Shown piece by piece: positions 30,974 through 41,560 of a stretch of DNA of 64,000 nt. The DNA is from Plenodomus lindquistii. Its lineage: Eukaryota > Ascomycota > Dothideomycetes > Pleosporales > Leptosphaeriaceae. Position 1 is the first letter of the stretch. Every line of letters begins with the position of its first letter. The stretch lies in the NCBI GenBank assembly GCA_025504975.1, contig JANUWI010000014.1, forward strand, positions 558,001 to 622,000. The letters are read 5' to 3'. The notes under the pieces were generated by a model. It was given only the letters and a program-made list of their open reading frames with translations. It ran no database searches and was not told the origin of the DNA. A program made the position numbers and the translations under genes.

Positions 30974-31795
30974 CTTACCTCTATTTTATCAAAATCCAGG
31001 TAATGATGCAGTCGGAGTAAATTTGGACAAGACGATCACTTTCCTCGATGGGAGGCTGCGCGCTCTTTACGAAGTTGACGGATCGTATATTTGTTAGACC
31101 GGTCGAGTGCTGTGAAGTAGGGTTATATTAGTGTTAAGGGCTGGTGGATGATAGTAAAGGGCTACTGGGACTGGTCCGTGCCAGCCAACAGGCGTGCGCC
31201 ACTCTTCCCTAACACCCGTCGCTGCGGCAAGGTCTTAGTCTCAAACATTGTGTGAAATGTTCGTTGGGGAACAAAGTCGTTGATCGTGGTGTTTGACGTG
31301 ACAAAGGAGGCACGAACGCAAATTGACTAGTATACAATAGGCTTAGCCTTGGGCCCGTGTTCTTCATCCTTCAGGTCGAGTACCCCCTTGAATTTGGAAT
31401 GGATTTGCCATATGTATATATAAAGAAGTAGTAGTCTGCCATGACTCGGGGAAGATGTTTTTAGTTGATTCGCAAAGTAAGCATATTTAGGTGCCGAAGC
31501 TGATGAACACTTACCATCCGATCCCCAGATTTCTCCACACTCACGTCACGCAGTTCGCGAGGAACGTGCGCACACTCCCAACATGGAACCGAATGCGAGT
31601 GGGAGCGTCATGTCGAATACGTCACAGAAGCGCCCTATGCAGGAAGTTGAGGACGACCGACGAAAGCGAGCGAAATACACAACCGCCGCCTGGTATGTGC
31701 CATTGCTTTGAGTATGTACACCATGCTATTGATTGGGACTTCGATCCTCTATGATACTGAATGGCCAATAGGCGAACATCTTTTGAAGAGGTCCT
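30974..31795. other. Intergenic, nothing recognised
   Basis: AT-rich spacer between same-strand genes; no frame of coding quality. Confidence 0.4.
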
Positions 31796-32587
31796 TTAAC
31801 CAGTTTTCATCACTGTGACAGTATGGACGTACTTAACCTTCCCGGCTACGACCCTGATCTCATGGCTATCTGGCCACACACCCAGACTATCGAATTGGCA
31901 CAAAACGTCGACGCTTCCCATCTCTTGGTCTATCACATACCGTCGCATACCATTTTTCTTCGCGCTCCCACCATGTGGCAACGTCTTTCCGCACGGGCTC
32001 GTATACGAACTTCCTTCAACTCGCTCGCACTCTGTACCCCAAGGTATGGTGTCTGCAGCCTTTGCGTCCGTCCACATATCGAGATATGCATCGCCAATCT
32101 TCTTTAGCAACTCACGACTTGGGCGCTGTGCGACAGGGATGGTGGTCCAGTCTTCTTTCTGGATATAGCCAAGTGTCTTTTTCGCATCGAAAAAGAGGTC
32201 CCCAGTTGTCGCAGCGACTGTGTCGATCATACTAATCGTGCTCGTATCGTTGTCTGCATGGCGGATTTGCGTGCTCACTACGTAAGGCTTACTGCCAGCA
32301 GTGCTGATCCACATTGTGTAGCTGGCACAGGCGACAGTGTCGGCGGTAGATCGGTTCAACGCAATGGGATATGGTGTTGCCATGAGACCTTTGGAGATGT
32401 CGGCGACTTTGTTGCCTTGCTGGTACGTAAAATTGCTGGACAGTGGAAGACCAGAGGGTTTCCCAGATATTTGCGCGGCGATATAAGATGATGCTGCAGC
32501 GAGGAGACCAGCACGCGAGCATTCTGCTGCGGCAGATGTTGATGCCAAAGCTGCTAGAAGAATTATTGCGGTTAACGAGGACATCAT
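31796..32587 (-). CDS. Secreted protein, DUF8021-like
   Basis: Single exon. The start at 32587 puts a clean signal peptide at the N-terminus (MMSSLTAIILLAALASTSAA), giving 263 residues; an upstream ATG would add 19 hydrophilic residues. The mature part starts ECSRAGLLAAASSYIAAQ and contains N-glycosylation sites, LFFDAKKTLGYIQKEDWT, CGKTLPHGG and RYVIDQEMGSVDVLCQF, which match, from memory, a family of fungal secreted proteins of unknown function (DUF8021). Probably extracellular with two disulfides. Confidence 0.8.
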   Translation of the reverse strand: MMSSLTAIILLAALASTSAAAECSRAGLLAAASSYIAAQISGKPSGLPLSSNFTYQQGNKVADISKGLMATPYPIALNRSTADTVACASYTMWISTAGSKPYVVSTQIRHADNDTSTISMIDTVAATTGDLFFDAKKTLGYIQKEDWTTIPVAQRPSRELLKKIGDAYLDMWTDAKAADTIPWGTECERVEGSSYTSPCGKTLPHGGSAKKNGMRRYVIDQEMGSVDVLCQFDSLGVWPDSHEIRVVAGKVKYVHTVTVMKTG

Positions 32588-33839
32588 GTTGGTCAATCCC
32601 TCAGGGCTAGTATGATGGCCGCTGGTATCAGTTATGGTGTACATATAAGACTAAGACATGGAAGCCTCTTGTATCTCATTGCGCGCATCTTCCAGACAAC
32701 CTCAAACTGCCGATAATGGTGTTCGGTCAGGGAACGCCTTTTGCCGACTGAGTAACCTCCGCTCTTGTGCAAAGGAAAAGATGATTATTATTGGCAAGCC
32801 TCAAGGCGAAACACTATATAGATATGAATTTATAGCAACTGATATACAGGAGGAAGTGAACTCGGCTCATCTCCCCGATTTGAAAATAGCCAATCATCAT
32901 GCCAATGTAGTTAAACTGCAGAGCAGCAAGTCATTGATATTTGAAAGGCATGTAAGCCGAGTTGACAAGATCCTGTAGGTACACACGCGAGTCACGTTCC
33001 AGTATCCATACTAACAACTGTACCGCAATAACGGCGCTCGGGTACCGGCAGTTCAAGCGCAGCTTCGCCACGGTCGATCGAACAACTTCCTTGATCAGCG
33101 CTTCAAACCAAAGGAAGCACTGTAAAACAACTTCAAGTCCTATCATACATTACTGCGCGGCCGTGACAATTGCGCGCCCTCATCCTATGAAGTCGGCGAG
33201 ACAGACCTGAATGTTCATGATCGATGACGTCATTACGCTTGCTCTGTCACTGGCCGTCCAGGGTGCATTGCTCGCCCTTCCTATCATCTCTTGAGCATCT
33301 CCCACGACAGCCACTATCAGGTGTCGCGCTCAGAAGTGATTAAGACAGTAGCTGAGAGCCTGTTCTTTGATATGAGCATTCCTCCGCTTTCTCTAGAGGC
33401 TCTGATCTCCACTACTTGCGACAAGTGAATCGCAAGATACAACGATGTCTCAGGCAAGCCATGGATTCAAAGAATTACTGCGCGCATGCTGTCATGATCA
33501 CTTATCGCACAGATCTTCGAACTGCTACTTTTGCTGTTTCATCACTCGACTGCCGTGTGGACCTTACATGACAGGAATGTAAACGCGCCGACGCGGGACA
33601 CCTCGCAAGATCTGTTGTTAGCCTGAACCTTGAGGTACAGCAAACAATATTGTCAGTCAGTGGTGAATCGACAAACCGCTGCCGCATCTTTGTCTCTTCA
33701 CATGATGCTCAAGCATTCACATCAAACGTTCACCTCGAACAACTTCGCAGTCGCAGACATGGCGCCTCACGGTAACAAGACTACTTTACTTCCTACTTCA
33801 TTATCAATCTATAACTGTACCACCACTCGAACACCTGCG
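32588..33839. other. Long intergenic region
   Basis: No gene supported between the divergent secreted-protein and RING genes. The RING frame is open back to 33630, so its true start could lie within 33759-33839. Confidence 0.4.
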
Positions 33840-34850
33840 ATGGATAGTTACCTTGACTCACTCTTACTGCCGGCCGAGGACTGTGTCATTTGTGGTGAAG
33901 CCTTCAACACCAGTCATCAGCCTGTCGCACTACCATGCAAGCACATATTCGGACACGTATGTATAAAGAGATGGCTCAAGGACGGGAAAGGTAATAACAG
34001 TGCCTGCCCGACATGTCGCTATGTCGTGATCCAGAAAGAAGCTTCACTGCCTGCCTTCAACGCGCCATCATTATGGACGGCGCTCACCGAGCAACCTCCT
34101 GAACGCCTTCATGCATTGATGACGCATATTTGGGCTGGTTTGCAAATCCTCTGGCAATGTACCCCCGATGGAAAGTTCACCACCACGCAGATTCTCGACG
34201 GTGCCATCATACCCGCACTCTTGAGGACTGGGCGCGAGGCAAGGGCTGCCCAAAATGACGGCCAGGACATCATGCTCGACTCCTACAACCTCATCGCTGG
34301 TTCTTGGGACTCTCTCGGACGGCCCGACACCGCCATCGGTCTTGCAATTCCGCTCGTTCGCCTCGCGCGTTTGATGACAAGCGCATCTACGACTTTACCG
34401 AAATGGCTGACAACAAATCCGCGAGCAAACCGCTTGATTTGGAAAGCCAACGCATGTCTTGGGACAAACGACGCAGAAATCAGCTGGGATACAATCATCG
34501 AGGCTGCGCAACTCAAGAACGATCAATATTTTCCTTTGCTCTACTTGTACACCGTACTCCTGTCACAGAGTATTGCGCATAGCTCTCCACCAACATCATG
34601 GCCTATCAAGAGACACGAAGTCATGAATCTGGTAGTCGAGAGATGTTGCACGAGGATTGGAAGGCTGGGATGGCAAGGTCGGCCGACCAACCACTTCAAA
34701 GATGTCTTGGTGGCTGTGTATGAGGACTTGCGACGATACCAGCTGGAGAAGAAGAGGATGAGTCTCAGGGGGAGTGACGGTGAGGACGTGGTTGTCAAGA
34801 GTATCTGGGCGCTGGCTGGGTGGAGCAAGCAGCACGATGCAGGGAGATGA
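33840..34850 (+). CDS. RING finger protein 4 with long helical C-terminus
   Basis: Start at 33840 gives 336 residues; an alternative in-frame ATG at 33759 would add 27. The RING is near the N-terminus: CVICGEAF, then LPCKHIFGHVCIKRWL and CPTCRYVV, an intact zinc-ligand set with H at the fourth or fifth place. The remaining 270 residues are helical without a recognised domain (WAGLQILWQC, YFPLLYLYTVLLSQ, WQGRPTNHFKDVLVAVYEDL). Likely an E3 ligase. The long tail sets it apart from the other RING genes nearby. Confidence 0.8.
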   Translation: MDSYLDSLLLPAEDCVICGEAFNTSHQPVALPCKHIFGHVCIKRWLKDGKGNNSACPTCRYVVIQKEASLPAFNAPSLWTALTEQPPERLHALMTHIWAGLQILWQCTPDGKFTTTQILDGAIIPALLRTGREARAAQNDGQDIMLDSYNLIAGSWDSLGRPDTAIGLAIPLVRLARLMTSASTTLPKWLTTNPRANRLIWKANACLGTNDAEISWDTIIEAAQLKNDQYFPLLYLYTVLLSQSIAHSSPPTSWPIKRHEVMNLVVERCCTRIGRLGWQGRPTNHFKDVLVAVYEDLRRYQLEKKRMSLRGSDGEDVVVKSIWALAGWSKQHDAGR

Positions 34851-34973
34851 GCATGGATTCTGGAGGACATTGGTAATGCGTTTACCAGAATAGTGCTGGT
34901 CAGCCATGGGACGATGGTTCTGAAAGGCTATGTCTTTTCTTGGACTGATATTGTATTACGTCAAAATTTTGCT

Positions 34974-35601
34974 TCATTTGATGTCGGAGCTTTGAAGGAC
35001 TGTGCCAAATGCATCGGCCAACTCTGCAAGTACAGCTTTGGTAACCTCTGCACCTGTCAACCCGGGAATGTCGCGGTCGCCGATACCATCCTCTACCAAG
35101 ATGACCTCGTAGCCTTCTTGGGCTGCCTGACGGGCCGTGGTAGACACGCAGACATGTGCCATATAACCGACCAAAACAACTTTTTTCGTTCCCCACTTTT
35201 GCAGCGTCTCGTGAAGGTCAGTGCCAGCGAAGGACCCTGGATGTTGTTTCCAGATCTCGTGCTCGCCGTTCTTGACTCTATTAGTGATATGACCCTCAAA
35301 AAGAAGAAGATTGAATGCTCACTTTCGCGGTCAATTCCTTGAACTCCTGCGCAAGCTCAGAGCCGGGGGTGAAGATAGGGGCGCCATCAGGTACTTGGTG
35401 CATCACGTGGATTAGCTTTCCATTGGCTGCGCGGTACTTCTCCAGCAAGCTGGCAATGACCTTCCTGCTCTCAGAAGCATTGGTGACTGCGAGTTTGCCG
35501 GATGCGTATTCGTTTTGGGCATCGATGATGATGAGTGCGGAGTCGGATGTGGATGCTGTACTCGCGGGTACGCCGAGCATCTGGCGGAAAGATGACACCA
35601 T
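34974..35601 (-). CDS. Isochorismatase-like cysteine hydrolase
   Basis: Exon 1 is 35601-35323 (donor GTGAGC). The second exon most simply starts at 35270, after a CAAG acceptor in phase, giving 191 residues, normal for the family. Catalytic residues of the isochorismatase fold are visible: Asp in ALIIIDAQNEY, the basic/His-Pro-Ser-Phe segment (KQHPGSFAGTDLHETL), a cis-peptide-type VGYMAHVCVSTTAR with the nucleophilic Cys, and EDGIGDRDIPG. Substrates of the family include isochorismate, nicotinamide and other amides; none can be assigned here. The more obvious CTAATAG acceptor would break the frame, so the splice needs transcript proof. Cytosolic. Confidence 0.85.
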
Positions 35602-36717
35602 GTTGGAAGATTGTATGGGGTTGTTGGTCCGTATGATGTGAGAACACTTCGATTGTCAAGATCAAGAGTCGAAGCAGCCTTATGTATCCCTTCTTGTTCG
35701 TATGGCGATTTGACATGACGGCCGCTACTATACCCCGCCTCTAGTTCCATCATGGGTACCTGCATTCTACATGACGTGCCTCGGTCCAATGGGACGAAGC
35801 TCCACGCCAGTTCTTACACACATGCTGTAAATACTGGATTTAGATGAAGGCGAGACCAAAGTCGAGAAAAGCCTCAGCAGAGTTGCCTGTCCAATGTGGA
35901 AGCTACGCGAGTTTTGGAATGTCATCATTTGGTCATTGATTTATCAGCAGAAAGGTAAAGCATTGAGCTCACGCTCCGATCCTCTTCCCCGACGATCTGA
36001 ACAATTGTCAGCGACTTCACAGTTACTATCATGAGTTTATCATGAATTCCTCGCAGTTCACATTCGTCTCGCGTATCCGTCCCATGACTTTGGAAGCAGG
36101 TAGGCGACTCCGCGTCATAACTTATTGGCTTCAGAGAATTTGATGACGACGATATTTGCGGTGGTTCTGGCAGAACCATAGTGAGTGCGGTGTGATCTTA
36201 TGTAGGCGCAGCATCACAGGAGCAGACCACCATTACGTTCGTCGCCCTATGCGCCTAGGTGCACGGGGAACGTGCACGCATCTTAGAGGAAAAGCTTCGC
36301 AACCATGGAAAGTGGTGTGAGAGAGGGGTAAGGGGCATTCACACAACGACCCTGTCTTCGAGGTATATCCTCACTGTGGTGCGAGAGGCGCATTCTAGGA
36401 CTGAGCCCCGTTGAGTTGGCCTCGAATCGCCAAATGCGCGCGTCTTCTGGCCAACTATCGCATCGCGTATTCTACGTACGAGAATAGAGGAAGATGGCAC
36501 GGAGAGAAAGTGGAACAGTGAAATGTAGCAGAACAGCCTCGATTATCAAAAATCTTTCACTACCTATACTAAAATCGAATGCTAAAGACCAAAGCCAATT
36601 ACTTATACGCACTGCAATTTGTAAACCCGCCACGCGCTTCTTCATTCCAATGAACCAGTCCCATAACCTAGCAAAGTCAGTCGCCGAACGATGAAATAGG
36701 TGAGCAAACACACCCGA
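35602..36717. other. Long intergenic region
   Basis: No gene supported; the open frames are short and poor. Confidence 0.4.
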
Positions 36718-36942
36718 TCACAAGTAGGTTCTCCCACCCGGCGAGGCTTCTTTGATCTCGCGCAAGTGCTTGCCATGTTCTTCAAGGACCGCAGGGCTGG
36801 CTTTTCGCACCTCGCCCTTACGAAGCGCATAGGAGTACCAGGTCTTGAAGCAGTCTTTCTGTGATGTGGTGGGGTAGCGCACGCCTTTCGCACGATGCGC
36901 TTGTAAGACCATGGTTTCGAGTGAGCGGGCGGTAGCAGTCAT
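36718..36942 (-). CDS. Small hypothetical protein
   Basis: 74 codons from an ATG to a stop with a protein-like, basic/helical composition (QAHRAKGVRYPTTSQKDCF, LEEHGKHLREIKEA). No signal peptide, domain or family recognised. The isolated setting and short length make it uncertain. Confidence 0.4.
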   Translation of the reverse strand: MTATARSLETMVLQAHRAKGVRYPTTSQKDCFKTWYSYALRKGEVRKASPAVLEEHGKHLREIKEASPGGRTYL

Positions 36943-38046
36943 GATGAAAAGATATTGCTTGCGATGACTGCAATAGTGAGGGCCTAGTTGAAATCTCCTG
37001 AACTCTTGGCAGTGTACCGATAGACTATGCGTGGTAAGATATCCACCTGTTCGGACTGCAGATCTAAATCGGGGGAAGCGGCCAGGTGAAGGGCCGAGAC
37101 ACGTGATGTTGCTTCTGAAAATCTCACTTGAAAATGCGATAGACAGGACGGATTCGCGGATATGGAAACACTAAGTAGCTGGACTTACGCTCAAACAGGA
37201 GATCGAGCTGTAATGATGCTTGTTGTCGGCTCTCCATGTCGCTTCCGCACGGCGCACCCCAACCTGCAGGTTCCTGTGTCTGACAGCCACCGTTACCAAC
37301 TCTACCCTGTAAGATGATTCTCGTTGACGCATTGCAGTGCAGATTCTCACACCGCCAGGATGTTACTGGTCAAGCTGCTCCGTAATATTCCTAACGCCCT
37401 GTCTCTCTGTCGTTGACACTCAATCAACGGACGGCTTGAGATGTGCATCTGATATGGCACGCCATGTCAAACCCATGAAAGAGATTGAAAATGATGTAGA
37501 CACGACAGGAAGCTCCGTACAGCCACTGCACCAACATGAATTCGAAAGATACTGGACCAGCGGCGACAATCTTTATAGTTCAAGTCCTGGTCGCATGCTG
37601 TGAATGCTTCCACAGGGTTTAAGCTAGACGATTCACGGGTCCACATGCTCGGGAAGGTTGATCTGTGTAGCGGCCGCGTTCTCCCATGCAGCGTGTATCC
37701 GCAAATGCGGGGTACGGGTTCCCACCACACGAGCCTGTAGGTATGTTGCGATCGGAGACGACCCCTATTATGCTAAGAGAAGGCATTTGATGTACACCGT
37801 GATTTCATTGTTGGTTGGGTGGAGTTCACCAGCTATCCTTCGCTCGGGCGACAGAATTGACCTTTGAAGAAAAGATAGCAAGTGTATCGACAATCATGCA
37901 CTGTTCCAAGCTGCACCATATCTGACGTCAGCTGTCTCATAATCTGCCCACGCCGGACCTTCAACGGTTGGTTCGGATGCGATTTTGAACCCCTCAATAA
38001 CCAACGGGTTTTCACCAAGCATTGGTAAATCAAATGTAGCGTCGAA
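36943..38046. other. Long intergenic region
   Basis: No gene recognised and no clear repeat. Confidence 0.4.
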
Positions 38047-39323
38047 CTAGAGCCCTGCGATGTCGCGGAACTCGAGCATTCCAGTGCCTCCGAAAATACG
38101 TTCAGGGTTCGCAAATAGCCCTTTGACATCCTGGAGCCTATATTCCAAGAAATATTTGAGGGGTAACGATTCACCTCTCAGATCTTCGACTGGCTCAATC
38201 TTGACAGATGTCACGGATCGCGGACGATTTACTGTCTCTTCTTTGACAATCACCGCGTCTTCTTTCGCGCAACACTCGGTTTTGATTCTCGTTGTTTCTT
38301 CGTTATAATTCTCGAGAGGGTGCCGGCGCAAATGCTTCAGAGTACTCTGATGACAGTATGCTGCGAGTCGACGCCTGTCTCGGGACATGACGACAGTGCC
38401 CTGGAATAACCCCAAATCAAGGTGTGCCTCGAACCCTTTGAACTTAAGACTCTTCGCAGCATCGTAATGCACATGAAGTTTAAGCTGTCGTTTGAGACCT
38501 GGGTAACGATCCTCAAGAACAAGACTTCGTACGACGAAGCTTCCCGTTTGCATCTTGTGAGGATGGACAGCCCGAAACTTCCTTATCTCCTGCTATTGAG
38601 GGTCTGTGGAGTCCCCCAAATCCTCGTCGTGGTTATCCGACAAATCCGCATCACAGGTGCGACCGCGGATGATGTTGATCGCGTCAAGACGTCGCTTATT
38701 TCTTTCGGGTTCGCTCGCATGTTCCATGAGGGAGGTACGTCGCTTGACACTGTTGGACAGCACACTCTCTGCTTTGATTTCAGCACATGGTGAATCAATC
38801 TCTGCCTTGATTCCAACGCAAGGTGAGACGACCTCTGTCTTGATTTCATCAGATGGTGAGATGAAATGTGCTTCCCACCCTCTGCTCAAGGTCCACCGAT
38901 GATCGCTAGGGTGTGCCGCCTACAACTTGGTCGGTATCAGGGCTAATTGTGCAGGTATTGAGCGGGAGGTTGTACTCTGGTAGTCTTGCACTTGAACAAT
39001 TTTGCTTGTAAGTCCTCCAGCGTGTCATTGGAATAGGCCTTGCGTCCTCGAAAAATCAATTGCGTTTCCAAAACCTCTGCTGGCCACCGTTCGAGATCAG
39101 ACAGGATCTCTTCCTCTGTATACGGTGGTATCTCGTTGATGAAACGGTATTCTTGCGCCGAATGGAGGGATCTTCGTGCATAGGAGTAAGTCCTTCCTTG
39201 GACTTCGGTCTCGATTAGAAGTCCAGACTCGAGGGCATCAGAGTATGTAAACTCTTGATCGGGCTGCGGGCTTTGAGACATTGAAGCGGTTGAGCCGTGA
39301 TGAGTGTTTCTGTTCAAGGTCAT
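38047..39323 (-). CDS. SUMO-consensus-rich hypothetical protein, frame interrupted by TAG
   Basis: Exon 1 39323-38976 joins in phase to a second exon starting at 38919 (intron GTACAA...TTGTAG, 56 nt). Exon 2 reads to 38047 in one frame except for a TAG at 38595-38593 (about codon 225). No standard GT-AG intron with matching phase removes it; only a weak GTCGGA donor to an ATAAG acceptor would. Without the stop the protein would be about 405 residues. It holds six psi-K-x-E motifs: three in a 33-nt repeat (IKTE, IKAE, IKAE) and three after the stop (IKTE, VKEE, VKIE). Exon 1 has YTEEEILSDLERWPAEVLET. Family unknown, possibly nuclear. It could be a recent pseudogene or carry an unusual intron. 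Confidence 0.55.
38774..38872 (-). repeat. Three imperfect 33-bp coding repeats
   Basis: Units 38774-38806, 38807-38839 and 38840-38872 each encode an 11-residue block with an I-K-(T/A)-E core, as in (D/E)EIKTE or GIKAE followed by SPC. They sit inside the SUMO-consensus-rich gene. Confidence 0.8.
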
Positions 39324-40212
39324 CAGCAGAAGTCATCTTGGTACACAACATTGAAAGGTAGCTCAGAGAGACGCGAGGCGCTTAAGTCTTACCTCTAAGT
39401 CAAATCCGGCTAGTGCACAACGCGTTCATCACGCGTCTTCGACCCATCTGAGATTAATTCCTTTCTCCACCCGAGGCTGGAGTGTAGTACCGTCACAATG
39501 CACCCCAGAGTTGCACGAGGGCGCTCGACCCTGGTGTGCCAATCTGAGCTTGAGCGACCAAAGCTGCTCGCTGGAAATGGACACCCTCAATTCACCTACT
39601 CGTCTATCCGGCATGTTTCTTTTCAATAAAACCTAGCGTCACAATCAGGCTTTCTTCCACCTCAGCAGCATACGCAAAATCTTTGAATGCTTGTGCTAAA
39701 AGCATTTATGTATCGTGAACAGCCCATTCAGATGTATCGCCTTTTCCAGAGCCACTGGCACACAACAAAAGATGCTAACATGAAGTTCCAGAGGAGTCAC
39801 CGCACTGCACAGCAAGGAGCTCGACCTGGACGAATAATCCTAGAGATAAGTCTTCTGAAATAAAGCTTATCCTCTATAATGCTTCACACTCATTACTGCA
39901 TTTCGCTTCATGCGCATTTCCAACGCCTATTTGGTGCCAGTACATCGTCTATTCTTATATTTCGAGATCATGACATCGAACGTATGAACTGGGAGGTATC
40001 TGCCTATTCAGCAATTCTTGGTACCGGGGATGAACTAACCCGTAGTCCTCAAATCCAAAATATTGTTTGGCTGCGACGTGGCTTCAGCGATGTATATTAT
40101 AATATTCTTGTCGAACGATCACAGCACCCGTCCTTCCAGTATATTCGCATCAGGAACAGCACCTACTCAGAGCCTTCTTCTTACTCTGCTTCCGTACAAA
40201 GCCGCTTCAAGG
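39324..40212. other. Intergenic, divergent promoters
   Basis: No gene supported. Open frames run into the RING gene 5 frame from upstream, so its 5' end could begin earlier than assigned. Confidence 0.4.
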
Positions 40213-40767
40213 ATGTCACAGCTACCGACACGCTCTCAGTACATCCGCACCTTGCTGTCCTCGCGGATCAGCCCCCTAGTCGACAGCCCAGATCCGAGCC
40301 TATCCAATGAGTGCCCGATCTGCACACTCACCTTTAACGGCACGATAACAGTACGTACGCAGCTGTCATGCGGACATCGCCACTTTTGTTTCTCCTGTCT
40401 CGCAAGGTGGGCGTTCCAGGGCCGAAGGGACTGTCCCATTTGCCGTGCTGCGTTGTGGTCTGGATGTGGTAACACAGGTACTGCAGAGTATATCCAGGAG
40501 CTCACTTCGATTCCGCTTCCAGAAGGGGAGGTTTTAGCACCTGCTGATCGATTGCAACTATGGAATGTAATTTTGGACGAAATACTGGTGGTACAGCAAG
40601 ACTTGGAAGGTTCGTATGATCTGATCGTTGCGACAGCCGCAGCCAAGTGGTGCTACTTTTGCTTACAGTTTACACAGCCCGGTTCAGAGAAATTCAGCGT
40701 CAAGTGTCAGATGTTGAGACTCGTTGGCAAGGTTTGTAGAGCGAAGCCGCCAGCAACCCGCAGCTAA
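40213..40767 (+). CDS. Small RING finger protein 5
   Basis: Start at 40213 (MSQLPTRSQYIRTLL) gives 184 residues; the frame is open upstream, so the N-terminus is uncertain. RING: CPICTLTF, then LSCGHRHFCFSCLARW and CPICRAALW, with a CGHRHFC core (C3HC4-like). The C-terminal half is helical (RLQLWNVILDEILVVQQDLE). Probable ubiquitin ligase. Diverged from the tandem RING pair at 23-25 kb, so a separate member of the local expansion. Confidence 0.78.
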   Translation: MSQLPTRSQYIRTLLSSRISPLVDSPDPSLSNECPICTLTFNGTITVRTQLSCGHRHFCFSCLARWAFQGRRDCPICRAALWSGCGNTGTAEYIQELTSIPLPEGEVLAPADRLQLWNVILDEILVVQQDLEGSYDLIVATAAAKWCYFCLQFTQPGSEKFSVKCQMLRLVGKVCRAKPPATRS

Positions 40768-41560
40768 AATTGAAGCAGAATTGCAAGCCCGTAACAACAG
40801 ACCTCCACCCCCACCTCCAGCCAGCCCTTCTTGATCGTAAGATGGAACAATAGTTTTGCCGAGCACCTATTCGACGGTCGAACTTCAGTCCACGCATCTC
40901 TGCTTTGGCGCAGGATGCCGTGAATAAGAATGAGGTGTTCCCGCACGGAAGGAACCTCCACGGTCGAACACACCGCGAGACCTCAAAACGTAATACTCGC
41001 ATGTTTTCAAGGGGGATCGACGCAATGAGCCCGGCTACGGACTGTTGCGCCTCCATACGCTGTTGCAGAGTCGGGATGTGGTATGTCGAGCTTTCGGTGC
41101 GGTGTTCCCAGAGCGCATGTATCGAGGAAACCAAGTCGTTCTGTAAATTGACCGAGCTGGAAACAAGCTGTACCAGAATCAGAGGCTTTGGTTTTCATTT
41201 TGGGCACAAGGAATACGTGTGCATCGCTCCTGGAGAGCGTTAATAATGAGAAATCAGAGCCTTCTTCTTTACACGCGCAAACTACAATTTTGGCGATACG
41301 AAGGCTTCTGCACCACTGTTGACGACGCGACTCCAAGTTCTGCTATGCAAGACAGACTGTCGTTAAGAGGAACGGCCCAGAATGCCGGTACGAGGATCAT
41401 GATTGGCACGATCTTGATCTCGCTTGTTGCCGGCGGGGCGCTATGGAGAACGTCACGTTGGACCCTGACTCCACCGCCCGCCCAACCAAACATTCACTCC
41501 TCCACCGCCTGCGCTTCTGCTGCCCTTACACCGTCCCAGCGACGGCCTAGCCAGCCAGAC
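40768..41560. other. Intergenic, ALO gene promoter
   Basis: No separate gene. The ALO frame is open back to 41219 and contains ATGs (for example MIGTILISLVAGGALW) that could form an N-terminal membrane segment if used. Confidence 0.4.
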
